From NCBI GenBank assembly GCA_964446115.1, contig CAYUNE010000042.1, positions 1 to 64,000 on the forward strand: a stretch of 64,000 nucleotides of DNA, given 5' to 3'. This DNA is from CAYUNE01 sp964446115. Its GTDB lineage: Bacteria > Desulfobacterota > Desulfobulbia > Desulfobulbales > Desulfobulbaceae. The position numbers and the translations under genes were made by a program. This document shows, in pieces, positions 9,936 through 19,306 of this stretch (positions are counted from its first letter, which is position 1; each line of letters starts with the position of its first letter). The notes beneath the pieces are model-generated. The model ran no database searches and was not told where the DNA came from. It was given only the letters and a program-made list of their open reading frames with translations.

Positions 9936-11561
9936 ATGGTTCTGAGCTGCGTATCCCCGGAGGGGCGGTTCATATACGGTATCCACAAGCCCCGGTACCG
10001 GGTTAAAAATCTGCGGAAGAACGATTTTTTTCTGGTCCTGGGTCATTTCCCGGACGGGAGTGTCCATGACAACCGAGACAATTTTTCCGCCGGTGATGTG
10101 GAGGTTGCCTCCGGAAAGCGGATCTACGAGATCGCCAATGCGTTTTTCTTCCGCGGCGCCACCTTTATCGATTCGGCCCGGGCGGACCGCTGCCGGGAAA
10201 ATCCGGAGAGCATCGGTCTGCCCCCGCCCCCGGACTGTTCCCTGCGGGAGACTCTGGCAGGGGAGGTCGGCGCTGAGCGCTTGCCGGATATTTTCAGCCG
10301 CCTGCCGCGCCCCGTGCTCTACGGCTTGGCCGCCACTTCCACCGACCCCGAGGAACTGATGCTGCTGGCGGAGAATTGCTGTCGTCTGGAACGGGACAGG
10401 GACTCAAGGCCCACGGGACTGGCGTATCGCCGCACCGCAACCGGAGAGGCGCGGGCCGTAATCGACGATTTCGAGCTCTTTGAGACCATTGCCAATAACC
10501 CCTTCCTGCCCGATGACTACAAGGAAGTCATGGTTCTGAGGCCCGGTGTGCAGGGAAGCAGCGAGATTGTCGGCGAAGTGCGGAACCGGGAGAGTCATGT
10601 CTTTGAATACCTGCGGGCCAACAGCTATATTCCCTGGGGCCATTACGCCTCCAATACGGCCCACGACCAGATCCGTTACACCACCACCCGACTGACCGTG
10701 AGCGATATGAAAGCCCTCAGGCATCTCTACTACCAGCGTATCTACGTGATCCTGGCGCGGCAGCTGGGCCTGAAGTCTCCGGGGAAAAGACAGGGCCTGA
10801 GTGAAGATGAGCTGGAAGAGTTGCGAATGCGGATTCTCGCCCGGTCCGGCAACGAAACCCTGCCCCGCTCAGCAACTCTCTGGGGCTGGAATTTCGGCTA
10901 TGACATCTCCGCCTCCGGCTATCGGCTGCACGCCTCGCATCAGCAGATCCATCAGCAGTATGCCATGGTGCCGGAAACGGTCGAGTCCTATTACGGCCAT
11001 GGAGATCCGGCCGGAAACCGACCGGCATACGGATGCGGCGATCTGGTGAGTGATCATATCGCCCGCTACAAGGCGGCCACCGGCTCCGATTTTTTTGAGG
11101 ATTATAGGAGGGCCCTGCTTGATAACCGGCGCATGGACCTCTCCGGAGGCGAGGCGGACCTGATTGTCTTTGCCGATGACCATGTCATGCTCTTTGTGCC
11201 CAAGGCCCAGGTATCCCAGTGGGAGATGCAGCTCATGGTCACGGCCGACGGCGCAACCGGACCGGTGGGCAATATCGTTGAGGCCGATATCCGAACGCGC
11301 CGCTCCCTTGACAAGGCCCTTTTGCTGGCCCAGCACATCTACGCCCGCCTGGGCGCCCGCATGGTGACCACCATTGAATACGCCAAGCGCCTGGGACTGG
11401 ACAACGGGCAGCGGCTACTCTACTCCTTTTTGCCGAAACTTCCGTGGGCCATGGGCGCCTTCAGCGAGGCGCAGCTGCGTTTTATCTGCGGCCATTATCC
11501 CGAGGATTTCGCCTCCCGGTGCCGGGGTTGTCGCCGGGAGCAGGAGGAGGCGGACAGCTGA
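9936..11561 (+). CDS. Unrecognised 541-aa protein with HIT/GalT-like histidine motif
   Basis: No family is recognised with confidence. There is no signal peptide or membrane segment, so it is probably cytosolic. The middle contains H332-x2-H335-QQI-H339-QQ, followed by a hydrophobic strand ending in VP. This resembles the H-x-H-x-Q active site of galactose-1-phosphate uridylyltransferase and Ap4A phosphorylase (HIT superfamily). A later strand, FVPKAQVSQWEMQLM, also resembles a GalT-type strand. The C-terminus carries a Cys group (CGHYPEDFASRCRGC) that could bind metal. A nucleotidyl-transfer or nucleotide-hydrolysing role is inference only. The stop overlaps the start of the YdcF-like gene by one base. 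GGAGAAGAAC before the ATG supports the start. Confidence 0.6.
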   Translation: MVLSCVSPEGRFIYGIHKPRYRVKNLRKNDFFLVLGHFPDGSVHDNRDNFSAGDVEVASGKRIYEIANAFFFRGATFIDSARADRCRENPESIGLPPPPDCSLRETLAGEVGAERLPDIFSRLPRPVLYGLAATSTDPEELMLLAENCCRLERDRDSRPTGLAYRRTATGEARAVIDDFELFETIANNPFLPDDYKEVMVLRPGVQGSSEIVGEVRNRESHVFEYLRANSYIPWGHYASNTAHDQIRYTTTRLTVSDMKALRHLYYQRIYVILARQLGLKSPGKRQGLSEDELEELRMRILARSGNETLPRSATLWGWNFGYDISASGYRLHASHQQIHQQYAMVPETVESYYGHGDPAGNRPAYGCGDLVSDHIARYKAATGSDFFEDYRRALLDNRRMDLSGGEADLIVFADDHVMLFVPKAQVSQWEMQLMVTADGATGPVGNIVEADIRTRRSLDKALLLAQHIYARLGARMVTTIEYAKRLGLDNGQRLLYSFLPKLPWAMGAFSEAQLRFICGHYPEDFASRCRGCRREQEEADS

Positions 11562-12376
11562 TGGAACCCGCGCTCAACTATATTGCCAAGGCCTTTATCC
11601 TGCCGCCGGGTTGTTTCTTTCTGCTCCTGGCGGCTGCCTTTTTCTGCAAACGGTTTCGGAGGAGATTTTCCCTTTTTCTGGCTGTTTTCGCTGTCTGTGG
11701 AATGTATCTCATGTCCATTGCCTGGTTTGAACAGCTGCTCGTCCGTCTGGTGGTGGAGGACGGGCCGTATGATCCGGCCGCGATTTCCTCGCCGGCTCCC
11801 GGGATGATCGTGGTTCTGGCCGGTTCCCGCTACCAACATCCACCGGAATATGACGGTGAAGACCAGGTGGGGCTCAACACCCTGGGACGGCTGCGCTATG
11901 CGGTCCGTCTCCACCGGCGCACCGGGCTGCCGCTTCTGGTGAGCGGCGGCTGGGTTGTTGAACGACGCAGGCCCCTGGCTGAGTTGATGAAAAGATGCCT
12001 GATGGAAAACTTTGCAGTGGAACCGGAGATGATCCTGGTGGAATCCCGTAGCCGAAATACCCATGAAAATGCCCGGTTTTCCAAAAAGATTCTGCAAGAC
12101 CACAGGGTGGATACAGTGCTCCTGGTCACCGATTCCCTGCATATGAAAAGGGCCGGCCGCGCCTTCCGGGATGCGGGGGTTGCCGTTATCCCGGCCCCGA
12201 CCCATTTCATCGGCCGCAGCTGGGAGAGCAGTGGATATCGGGCCTGGCTGCCGCGGAACCGGCGGGTGAGTTACGATGCCATGCATGAATTAATCGGCGG
12301 ATTGTGGTATGAACTGAGATATGGGAGATTTCCGACCGGGCAACACGACACCCGGAAGGCGAATCCGGCCATGTAA
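11561..12376 (+). CDS. YdcF/ElyC/SanA-like DUF218 membrane protein
   Basis: About 271 aa with two N-terminal membrane segments, then a DUF218 domain beginning IVVLAGSRY. A conserved NTLGRLRYAVRLHR helix, a VSGG strand, ESRSRNTHENA and LVTDSLHMKRA follow, which are typical family blocks with an acidic/basic pocket. ElyC and SanA act in envelope assembly and peptidoglycan integrity, but the biochemical reaction is not settled. The start at 11561 is chosen because GGAGGAGG lies 11 bases upstream and the ATG overlaps the previous stop. It ends 18 bases before trpB. Confidence 0.85.
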   Translation: MEPALNYIAKAFILPPGCFFLLLAAAFFCKRFRRRFSLFLAVFAVCGMYLMSIAWFEQLLVRLVVEDGPYDPAAISSPAPGMIVVLAGSRYQHPPEYDGEDQVGLNTLGRLRYAVRLHRRTGLPLLVSGGWVVERRRPLAELMKRCLMENFAVEPEMILVESRSRNTHENARFSKKILQDHRVDTVLLVTDSLHMKRAGRAFRDAGVAVIPAPTHFIGRSWESSGYRAWLPRNRRVSYDAMHELIGGLWYELRYGRFPTGQHDTRKANPAM

Positions 12377-12394
12377 TCATGAAAACAGATTGAC

Positions 12395-13645
12395 ATGAAA
12401 AAAGGATATTATGGAAAATGGGGCGGGGCCTTTATCCCCGAGGTGCTGCATGAGACCTTCAGGCGCTTTAACCGGGCCTATGAGGAAATCCGTGCCGATG
12501 ACTCCTTCTGGAGGGAGTATGTGGAGTTGATGTCCACCTACTCCTGCAGGCCGACGCCCTTAACCCGGGCCGATAACCTGTCGCGCCGCTTCGGTGGGGC
12601 CCGGATCTATATCAAGCGTGAGGATCTCAACCATACCGGCGCCCATAAGGCCAACAATGTCATGGGCCAGGGATTGCTGGTGAAGCGCATGGGGAAAAAG
12701 CGGGTGATCGCCGAGACCGGTGCCGGTCAGCACGGAGTGGCCACCGCCACCATGGCTGCCCGTTTCGGCTTTTCCTGCACCATTTACATGGGTGAGGAGG
12801 ATGTTCGGCGCCAGCGGCCCAATGTCTTCTGGATGGAAAAACTCGGGGCCGAGGTGATTCCGGTGACCAGCGGTACCAGAACCCTGAAGGACGCCATCAA
12901 CGAGGCCTTCCGCGACTGGGTGACCAGGATGGATGATACCCATTACGTTATGGGCACGGTCTGCGGCCCGCATCCTTTTCCGGAAATGGTTGCCTGGTTC
13001 CAGTCGATTATCGGCCGGGAGGCCAGGGAGCAGATTCTGGCGGCCGAGGGAAAACTGCCGAGCCGGGTCTACGCCTGTGTGGGGGGCGGTTCCAACGCCA
13101 TGGGCATTTTCCGGGGTTTTCTCGATGATGACGGGGTCGAGCTGGTTGGTGTCGAGGCGGGCGGCAAGGGACTGCGCAGCGGGATGCACGCCTCGCGCAT
13201 GCGGGGGGATTCCGCCGCTCCCGGAGTCGCCCAGGGCTACAAGACCATGTTTCTCCAGGATGAAGACGGCCAGATGGTGGATACCCATTCCATTGCCGCC
13301 GGACTGGATTATGTCGGCATATCACCCATCCTGGCGGATCTCGGCGACAGGGGCAGGGTGCGGTTCGAGGCGGCCACCGACACCCGGGTACTGGAGGCCC
13401 TCACCCTGACCATGCAGCAGGAGGGGATCATTCCCGCCCTGGAATCGGCGCACTGTTTCGCCTGCGCCTTCCGGGAAGTCGGGTCCATGTCGCCGGAGGA
13501 GGTGATCATTCTTAACATGTCCGGGCGCGGTGACAAGGATATCTTCACCATTGCCGATGGCTACAACGATCCATCCTGGGAACAATTCATCATCGATCGC
13601 GCCGAAGAATATAAAAAGAGGAAAACGGAAACCAATGAAGCTTGA
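12395..13645 (+). CDS. trpB: Tryptophan synthase beta subunit
   Basis: This 416-aa PLP enzyme condenses indole with serine. The PLP lysine is K85 in NHTGAHKANN, the catalytic Glu is in AETGAGQHG, and the phosphate loop is GGGSNAMG. It is the TrpB1 type that pairs with TrpA. It overlaps trpA by 11 bases. No trpE, trpG, trpD, trpC or trpF lies nearby and no leader peptide/attenuator precedes it; it seems to be read from the YdcF-side transcript or a promoter within it. Confidence 0.97.
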   Translation: MKKGYYGKWGGAFIPEVLHETFRRFNRAYEEIRADDSFWREYVELMSTYSCRPTPLTRADNLSRRFGGARIYIKREDLNHTGAHKANNVMGQGLLVKRMGKKRVIAETGAGQHGVATATMAARFGFSCTIYMGEEDVRRQRPNVFWMEKLGAEVIPVTSGTRTLKDAINEAFRDWVTRMDDTHYVMGTVCGPHPFPEMVAWFQSIIGREAREQILAAEGKLPSRVYACVGGGSNAMGIFRGFLDDDGVELVGVEAGGKGLRSGMHASRMRGDSAAPGVAQGYKTMFLQDEDGQMVDTHSIAAGLDYVGISPILADLGDRGRVRFEAATDTRVLEALTLTMQQEGIIPALESAHCFACAFREVGSMSPEEVIILNMSGRGDKDIFTIADGYNDPSWEQFIIDRAEEYKKRKTETNEA

Positions 13646-14411
13646 GAGCGATCTGCGCAGGCGTCTGCAAAACAAACCCATATTGCTGATGACCCATCTG
13701 GTACTGGGTTACCCCTCTTTCGGGATCAATCGGCAGGTCATTGCCCGCATGGTGGAAAACGGAGTGGACTGTATCGAGCTGCAGATCCCCTTTTCCGAAC
13801 CCATGGCCGACGGTCCGGTCATTCTCAGGGCCAATCAAAAGTCCCTGGATGGGGGAACCCGGGTTGAAGAGTGCCTTGATTTCGCAGCGGAAATGACGGC
13901 TGCCCATGACATCAATTTTCTCTTCATGACCTATTACAACATTGTGTTCCGTTTCGGTGAACGGGAGTTTCTGGAAAAGGCGGCCCGCATGGGAATGCGG
14001 GGCATGATCATCCCGGATCTGCCGCCCGAAGAGGGGGAGAGTTATCTGCGTTCATGCCGGGATCTTGGCCTGGCTCCCATTCTTTTTTTTACCCCCACGA
14101 GCAGCAGGGAGCGCATGGCGGAGGTTGCCGGATTGGCCGGCGGTTTTGTCTACTGTGTGGCCCGTCGCGGCGTCACCGGCAGGAAAACCGAGATGAACGA
14201 GGAGCTGGCCGCTTACCTGACCGCCTGCCGGCAGGCCACCAGCCTGCCCCTGGCCGTGGGATTCGGCATCCGCAGCCGTCCGGATATCGCCATGCTGGAG
14301 GGGCGGGTGGATATGGCGGTCATCGGCACCCGTACCATTGAAATCGTCGACGAGCAGGGAGCTGAGGCGGTGGGACCCTTTATTTCCGGGCTTGCCGCCG
14401 CATCGGGGTGA
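13635..14411 (+). CDS. trpA: Tryptophan synthase alpha subunit
   Basis: This 258-aa TIM-barrel subunit splits indole-3-glycerol phosphate. The two catalytic acids are kept (E48, the E49 equivalent, and D59, the D60 equivalent). The segment reads ELQIPFSEPMADGP, with Glu at position 55 where most TrpA proteins have Asp (D56). That Asp takes part in alpha-beta contact, so the substitution is mild but notable. The start at 13635 fits the family N-terminus and overlaps the trpB end by 11 bases. There is no terminator before the convergent suhB-type gene 15 bases on. Confidence 0.94.
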   Translation: MKLESDLRRRLQNKPILLMTHLVLGYPSFGINRQVIARMVENGVDCIELQIPFSEPMADGPVILRANQKSLDGGTRVEECLDFAAEMTAAHDINFLFMTYYNIVFRFGEREFLEKAARMGMRGMIIPDLPPEEGESYLRSCRDLGLAPILFFTPTSSRERMAEVAGLAGGFVYCVARRGVTGRKTEMNEELAAYLTACRQATSLPLAVGFGIRSRPDIAMLEGRVDMAVIGTRTIEIVDEQGAEAVGPFISGLAAASG

Positions 14412-14426
14412 AGATGGAAGATGCCC

Positions 14427-15245
14427 TTATCCCAGCAGCCGGAGCAGTGTTTTGTGCAGGTGTGAGTTGGTGGCCAGAATTTCCTGGGAAGTCAGCTGAT
14501 ACTCGCCGCCGCCGAAGTCGGTGACCTCTCCGCCGGCCTCTGTGACCAGCAGCCAGCCCGCCGCCGTGTCCCAGGGTTTGAGGCGCATCTCGTAAAAACC
14601 ATCCAGGCGGCCGCAGGCCACGTAGGCCAGGTCCAGGGCCGCGGCTCCGGCCCTTCTGATATCCCTGACCCGCGGAAGCACCGACCTCATCTGGATAATC
14701 AGGTCATCGAGATCCTGGTGGATATCATAGGGGAAACCGGTACCGATCAATGCCTGCAGAGGGTGTTCCACTGCGGTGACGTGGATGGGGGCTCCGTTTA
14801 ACCAGGCCCCCTGGCGGTGGACGGCGCAGAAAAGTTCATCGGAAAGGGGGCAGTAGACAACGCCGATTTCCGGCCTGCCGTTCTTCACCCGGGCGATGGA
14901 GACACAGAAGTAGGGAAAGCCGTGGGCGAAGTTGGTGGTGCCGTCCAGGGGATCGACGATCCAGGCTGGGCCGTCTTTCAGCCCGTCACCGGTGGTCGCC
15001 GATTCCTCGGCAATGATGGGCACCTCAGGATCTTCCTGCTGCAGGAGAGCGGTGATGGCCGCCTCCGCCGTCAGGTCGGCTTCGGTGACGATGTCGATGG
15101 GACCCTTGAAATCGATTTCATGGGGTTTTTCGTAGAGTTCCCGGATGAGAAAGCCGCCTTCCAGGGCTGCCCGGGCCGCTGTCTGCAGTCGGGCCGCTGT
15201 CTCCTGCGGGCCGCAATCTTGCGGAATCCGTAGTGGTGGTTGCAT
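14427..15245 (-). CDS. Inositol monophosphatase family protein (SuhB-like)
   Basis: This 272-aa metal-dependent sugar/inositol phosphatase shows motif A as WIVDPLDGTTNFAHG, with the preceding acidic site IIAEESATT, and motif B as WDTAAGWLLVTEAGGEVTD. These coordinate three Mg ions in the family. SuhB-type proteins can also bind RNA polymerase with NusA, but that needs features not visible here. The gene is convergent with trpA and divergent from the rhomboid gene. The exact substrate (inositol-1-phosphate, NADP or fructose bisphosphate) cannot be decided. Confidence 0.9.
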   Translation of the reverse strand: MQPPLRIPQDCGPQETAARLQTAARAALEGGFLIRELYEKPHEIDFKGPIDIVTEADLTAEAAITALLQQEDPEVPIIAEESATTGDGLKDGPAWIVDPLDGTTNFAHGFPYFCVSIARVKNGRPEIGVVYCPLSDELFCAVHRQGAWLNGAPIHVTAVEHPLQALIGTGFPYDIHQDLDDLIIQMRSVLPRVRDIRRAGAAALDLAYVACGRLDGFYEMRLKPWDTAAGWLLVTEAGGEVTDFGGGEYQLTSQEILATNSHLHKTLLRLLG

Positions 15246-15425
15246 GAGTGAATCAAGCTCCGGATGAGTTGTTGATCGTTTTTCTGTTTTTACGGTTTCT
15301 TCGTTTCATACCCGTTTTCCGGAGAAAATGCAAAAGGGGAGGCAACATAAGCGATCACAGGCTTCGTCACCCGGCGGCGGGAGAAAATCATTCCCGGGAA
15401 ATGAGGAGAAAAAAGGAGAGAGGTC

Positions 15426-16142
15426 ATGTTCATACCCATCGGTGACGACAACTCGGACAGGCGGATTGTTCCGGTGGTCAACTTCACCATTATCGCCGTT
15501 AATTTTCTGGTCTTTTTTTTCCTGCAGGGGGGCGGCTCCAACCTTGAATTTACTTACGGCTATTCCACCGTGCCCCAGGAAATACTGACGGGGCGGGATA
15601 TCGTTACCCAGGCAGCCGTTGTCCGCAACCCGGCAACAGGGGGCCGGGTGATGATGCCCGGCCTCACCAGAACCGCGATCCCCGTCTACTTCACCCTCCT
15701 GACCGCCATGTTCATGCACGGCGGCCTCATGCACCTTTTGGGGAACATGCTCTATCTCTTTATCTTCGGCGATAATATCGAAAACCGGCTGGGGCACCTG
15801 CGTTACCTGCTCTTTTATCTCGCCTGCGGCGTGGCCGCCTCCCTGGCGCATATCCTTGCAGGCGTGTTCTTCGGGGCCAACCTGTTGATCCCCATGCTCG
15901 GAGCCTCAGGTGCCATTGCCGGAGTACTGGGCGGCTATCTGCTGCTCTTTCCCCGGCGTCGGGTGCGGGTACTCATCTTTCGTTTCATCACCGAAGTCCC
16001 GGCAATCGCCGCCATCGGTGTCTGGTTTCTCTTTCAGGTGATCAGCGGTATGGGAGCCCTGGGACAGGGTGGCGGCGGAGTCGCCTACGGAGCGCACATC
16101 GGCGGTTTTCTGGCCGGTCTTGCCCTGGTGCGGATTTTTTAG
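15426..16142 (+). CDS. Rhomboid family intramembrane serine protease
   Basis: This 238-aa polytopic membrane protein has the family landmarks in order: MHGGLMHLLGNML in the first core helices (H-x4-H-x3-N), GASGAIAGVLGGY carrying the catalytic Ser in GxSG, and AHIGGFLAG carrying the catalytic His. An N-terminal segment FIPIGDDNS followed by a long loop between helices 1 and 2 is common in the bacterial form. A strong AGGAGAGAGG site precedes the ATG. The substrate is unknown; none of the exported proteins nearby shows a clear rhomboid or rhombosortase target. Confidence 0.93.
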   Translation: MFIPIGDDNSDRRIVPVVNFTIIAVNFLVFFFLQGGGSNLEFTYGYSTVPQEILTGRDIVTQAAVVRNPATGGRVMMPGLTRTAIPVYFTLLTAMFMHGGLMHLLGNMLYLFIFGDNIENRLGHLRYLLFYLACGVAASLAHILAGVFFGANLLIPMLGASGAIAGVLGGYLLLFPRRRVRVLIFRFITEVPAIAAIGVWFLFQVISGMGALGQGGGGVAYGAHIGGFLAGLALVRIF

Positions 16143-16161
16143 GAGCAGGAGGGGCGCGGGA

Positions 16162-17304
16162 TCAGGCGGGGCAGTGTCCGCTCTTTTCGGGAAAGAGCGA
16201 GAGCTGCAGCGGCGTGGTGACCACCCGGTTTCTGCCGGCGAGTTTGGCCGCGTACAGGGCCTCGTCCGCCCGCTGGATCAGCTCATCCATGCTCTCGTCG
16301 TCACGGAAGGAGGCCACGCCGAAGCTGCAGGTCACCCGGCGCTCAACGGGGAAGGAATATTCGGCGATGTTTTTTCGTAACTTTTCAGCAATCCGCGCAC
16401 AGCGGTTGACGCTGCACTCGGGAACGAGGATGATGAATTCTTCCCCGCCCCAGCGGGCCAGGATATCCCCCTGGCGGATGTTTTTTCCAACCAGTATGGA
16501 GAGATGCTGCAAAACCTTGTCACCGGTCAGGTGGCCAAAGGTGTCATTGATATCCTTGAACTTGTCGATGTCGAAGAGGATGATGGAAAGGGGCGTGCGG
16601 TAGCGCCTGGTACGTTCCATTTCCTCGGTGAGGCGGCGTTTGAAATAGTTGCGGTTGTAGAGCTCGGTCAGCGAGTCGGTCGTCGCCTGTTTCTTGAGGA
16701 TTTTGTTTATATATTCAAGTGACTTTTGGTATTTTTTCTGCTCGGAGATATCCTGGAAGGTGATCACTGTGCCGGTGACCCTGCCATCTTCCAGGTAGGG
16801 GGTGCAGACCACGGAAACCGCCACAAGGCGTCCGTCCTGCTTGGTAAAGGTGATATCGTCGTTTTTATGTGAAATTTCCAGCCGCAGGGTGTTGATGACA
16901 AAGTGTTCGTCTGCGGTGATCTTGCTGCCGTCGCTCCGCTGAATATGGACGGTTTCGTGGAACGGCTCACCCTGCAGAGCGGCCGCCGTGGTGCCGAGCA
17001 GGTTGCATGCCTCGGGATTGGCAAAGTTGATGATGCCCTTTTTGTCGGTGATGATGACGCCGTTTCCCAGGGCGTCCATCATGGCCTGCAGTCGTTTGTG
17101 GCCGCTTGCCAACCGTTTTTCTTCCTCTTCCCGTTCCTTGAGCACCAGGATCATCGCGTTGTACGCCTTTGAAAGCTGCTCAAGAATATAGGGGTGGCCG
17201 CTGATATCGTTTTTGGCAATACGGCTGGTCTGCTCAACCAGGGCCATGAGGTTGACCTGCAGTTGCCTGCTGGGATTGTCCGGGTTGTTCGGTTTCATCA
17301 ACAT
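16162..17304 (-). CDS. PAS-GGDEF diguanylate cyclase
   Basis: About 380 aa: an N-terminal helical region with a possible coiled coil (about 15-65), a PAS domain (about 70-195) and a C-terminal GGDEF domain. The active site is intact (RWGGEEF) and an RQGD I-site lies five residues before it, so the enzyme should make c-di-GMP and be product-inhibited. There is no membrane segment, so it is cytosolic. The frame is open further upstream to 17406 but that part is low in family character. The ATG at 17304 (or 17298) is preferred, although no strong ribosome site is visible. Confidence 0.92.
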   Translation of the reverse strand: MLMKPNNPDNPSRQLQVNLMALVEQTSRIAKNDISGHPYILEQLSKAYNAMILVLKEREEEEKRLASGHKRLQAMMDALGNGVIITDKKGIINFANPEACNLLGTTAAALQGEPFHETVHIQRSDGSKITADEHFVINTLRLEISHKNDDITFTKQDGRLVAVSVVCTPYLEDGRVTGTVITFQDISEQKKYQKSLEYINKILKKQATTDSLTELYNRNYFKRRLTEEMERTRRYRTPLSIILFDIDKFKDINDTFGHLTGDKVLQHLSILVGKNIRQGDILARWGGEEFIILVPECSVNRCARIAEKLRKNIAEYSFPVERRVTCSFGVASFRDDESMDELIQRADEALYAAKLAGRNRVVTTPLQLSLFPEKSGHCPA

Positions 17305-17463
17305 GGTTGGTTTAGGGTGAAAAGAAGGTTGACTGCTAATAAAATTGTATAAAATCGCCGGTGGGAAAACAAGGCGAAGCGTGGTTTTTTCCCGGGGAAC
17401 CGGCAAAGATACGGCTAGATAGGAAAGGGAGAAAGAAGCCTGGAAAGGGCTGGGAATAAACGA

Positions 17464-18321
17464 TCAGCGGGAGGTGATCAGTTTCGGCAACGGCTGGTCG
17501 CGTTCGCGGCCACCCCAGTTGAGCTTGTTCCGTAAGATGGTGAAGTATCCCTTGTGGGGCGAGCTGATGAGCTGCAGCGGTTTGCCGGCCGCCTCCACGA
17601 GCAGGCAGTCATCCTGGTGCATATCCCAGGCGGGCCGGCCATCAATGATGATCTTGACATCCACGGAAGGCTCGGCCATCTGGGTGGTGATACGGGTGCG
17701 GGGAGAGAGAAGCAGTGGCCGGCTTCCAAGCATGAAAGGGCAGATGGGGGTGACCAGCAGGGTGTTCAGCTCGGGCTGGGCAATGGGTCCGCCGGCGGAG
17801 AGGTTGTAGGCGGTGGAGCCGGTGGGCGTGGCGATGATCAGGCCGTCGGCCTTGTATGTGGTGATATATTCACTATCGGCCCAGGCCCGGAAACGTACCA
17901 TCCGTTCAGTATTGCTCTTGGCGATAACAACTTCGTTGAGGGAAAAAAGGGAGCGGCTCTTTTCCCCGTTTGCCTGCCTGTACAGCCTGGCCCTGAGCAT
18001 CAGCCGTTTCTCCATGCGGATCTTGCCGGCGAGGATGGTCTCCAGGGCGGGATAAATTTCACTTGCCGCAACCTCGGTCAAAAAACCGAGGTTGCCCAGA
18101 TTGATGCCGACCACGGGGATGTCAAGGCGGCTGGCCCGGGCCGCCACATGCAGCAGGGTCCCGTCACCGCCGAGGATGACCAGCATATCCATCTCCGCAT
18201 CGATCTCGTCGATGCGAGTGGCGATGCGGCGCCTTTCAAACCAGGCGGCGAGTTCCTCGCCGATGCGGGCCGGTTCCGGGGCGTTCTGCTTGATGATGAT
18301 GCCGACAAAGCGAATTTTCAT
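17464..18321 (-). CDS. nadK: NAD kinase
   Basis: This 285-aa protein phosphorylates NAD to NADP with ATP or polyphosphate. GGDGT at residues 51-55 is the signature diphosphate-binding motif. NLGNLGFLTEV and the NE..I/TYKADGLIIATPTGSTAY block form the NAD site. It lies downstream of proC on the same strand with 39 bases between, so the two are probably co-transcribed; proC itself uses NAD(P)H. Confidence 0.96.
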   Translation of the reverse strand: MKIRFVGIIIKQNAPEPARIGEELAAWFERRRIATRIDEIDAEMDMLVILGGDGTLLHVAARASRLDIPVVGINLGNLGFLTEVAASEIYPALETILAGKIRMEKRLMLRARLYRQANGEKSRSLFSLNEVVIAKSNTERMVRFRAWADSEYITTYKADGLIIATPTGSTAYNLSAGGPIAQPELNTLLVTPICPFMLGSRPLLLSPRTRITTQMAEPSVDVKIIIDGRPAWDMHQDDCLLVEAAGKPLQLISSPHKGYFTILRNKLNWGGRERDQPLPKLITSR

Positions 18322-18360
18322 TTCATCGGTGCCGGGGCATGATCTCCCGCCGGAGTGTTT

Positions 18361-19170
18361 TCAGGAAAGTTGACGCGATCTGTTGGTGGCCGCGGTCACG
18401 GCGGCCATGATTGCGCCGCGGACACCCGCCTCCTCAAGCACTTGAATTCCGGCAATGGTTGTGCCGCCGGGGGAGGTAACCCGTCCCTTGAGCAGGGCCG
18501 GGTGCTCTCCGCTTTCAACGGCAAGACGGGCGGAACCGAGAAAGGTCTGCAGGGTGAGTTCCGTTGCCGCATCCCGGGTCAGGCCGGCGCGTACGCCCCC
18601 GTCGATCATGGCTTCGATGAACGTGAAAACATAGCCGGGACCTGAGCCGCTGAGACCGGTAACGGCATCAAGCTGTTCTTCCGGCAGTTCCATACAGGTG
18701 CCCACCGCCTCCAGGATGATTTTCACCCGCTGCCGTCCTTCATCGCTCACTGTCCGGTTGGGTGAATAGGCGGAAGCGCCGCAGAGGACAAGCGCCGGGG
18801 TATTGGGCATGACCCGCACCGTCGGTATATCATGGCCAAGCACCGCCTCAATATCGTTTAAGGTGACGCCGGCGGCGATGGAGATTACCAGATGCTCTGC
18901 GTTGATGTGCCCCCTGTAGCTTTCCAGGACCTCGGACATAACCTGCGGCTTGACGGCGAGGATGATGGTGGAACACTTTGCACAAAGCCCGGAGGGTTCA
19001 ATAATGGAAGAAATCCCATAGGTTTCCTCCAGGTAGCGGCGTCTGGAGGGAACCGGTTCCGCAACAGCGATCCGTGAGGGAGCAATGATTTTTGCCTGCA
19101 GGAGGCCGCGGAGAAGGGCTTCGCCCATCTGGCCGCCGCCGATTAATCCCAGTGAAGAGAGTTGCTCCAT
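18361..19170 (-). CDS. proC: Pyrroline-5-carboxylate reductase
   Basis: This 269-aa enzyme performs the last step of proline synthesis, NAD(P)H reduction of pyrroline-5-carboxylate. An N-terminal Rossmann fold (LGLIGGGQMGEAL) and the C-terminal family signature (LSGSGPGYVFTFIEAM, then RVTSPGGTTIAG) are clear. It follows the lpxC terminator on the minus strand and so starts its own transcript with nadK. Confidence 0.96.
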   Translation of the reverse strand: MEQLSSLGLIGGGQMGEALLRGLLQAKIIAPSRIAVAEPVPSRRRYLEETYGISSIIEPSGLCAKCSTIILAVKPQVMSEVLESYRGHINAEHLVISIAAGVTLNDIEAVLGHDIPTVRVMPNTPALVLCGASAYSPNRTVSDEGRQRVKIILEAVGTCMELPEEQLDAVTGLSGSGPGYVFTFIEAMIDGGVRAGLTRDAATELTLQTFLGSARLAVESGEHPALLKGRVTSPGGTTIAGIQVLEEAGVRGAIMAAVTAATNRSRQLS

Positions 19171-19254
19171 GACGTGATATCTCCTGATCAGAAAAAGGAA
19201 AGCGGGAAGTTTGACAGCCAGTCAAATCTAACCAATCCGCCGGAGAAATCACAG

Positions 19255-19286
19255 GAAAAAACCCGCGGACCGGAAAGTCGGCGGGT
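19255..19286 (-). terminator. Rho-independent terminator after lpxC
   Basis: On the minus strand ACCCGC-C-GAC pairs with GTC-C-GCGGGT (nine pairs, one mismatch) around a six-base TTTCCG loop, followed by TTTTTT. It lies about 20 bases beyond the lpxC stop, separating lpxC from proC. Confidence 0.85.
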
Positions 19287-19306
19287 ATTTGGGACGAAAA
19301 GAGTGC

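Noticed and set aside
12377..12394. A trp attenuator/leader peptide before trpB
   Set aside because: Only 18 bases separate trpB from the previous gene and no Trp-rich short frame or competing hairpins occur.
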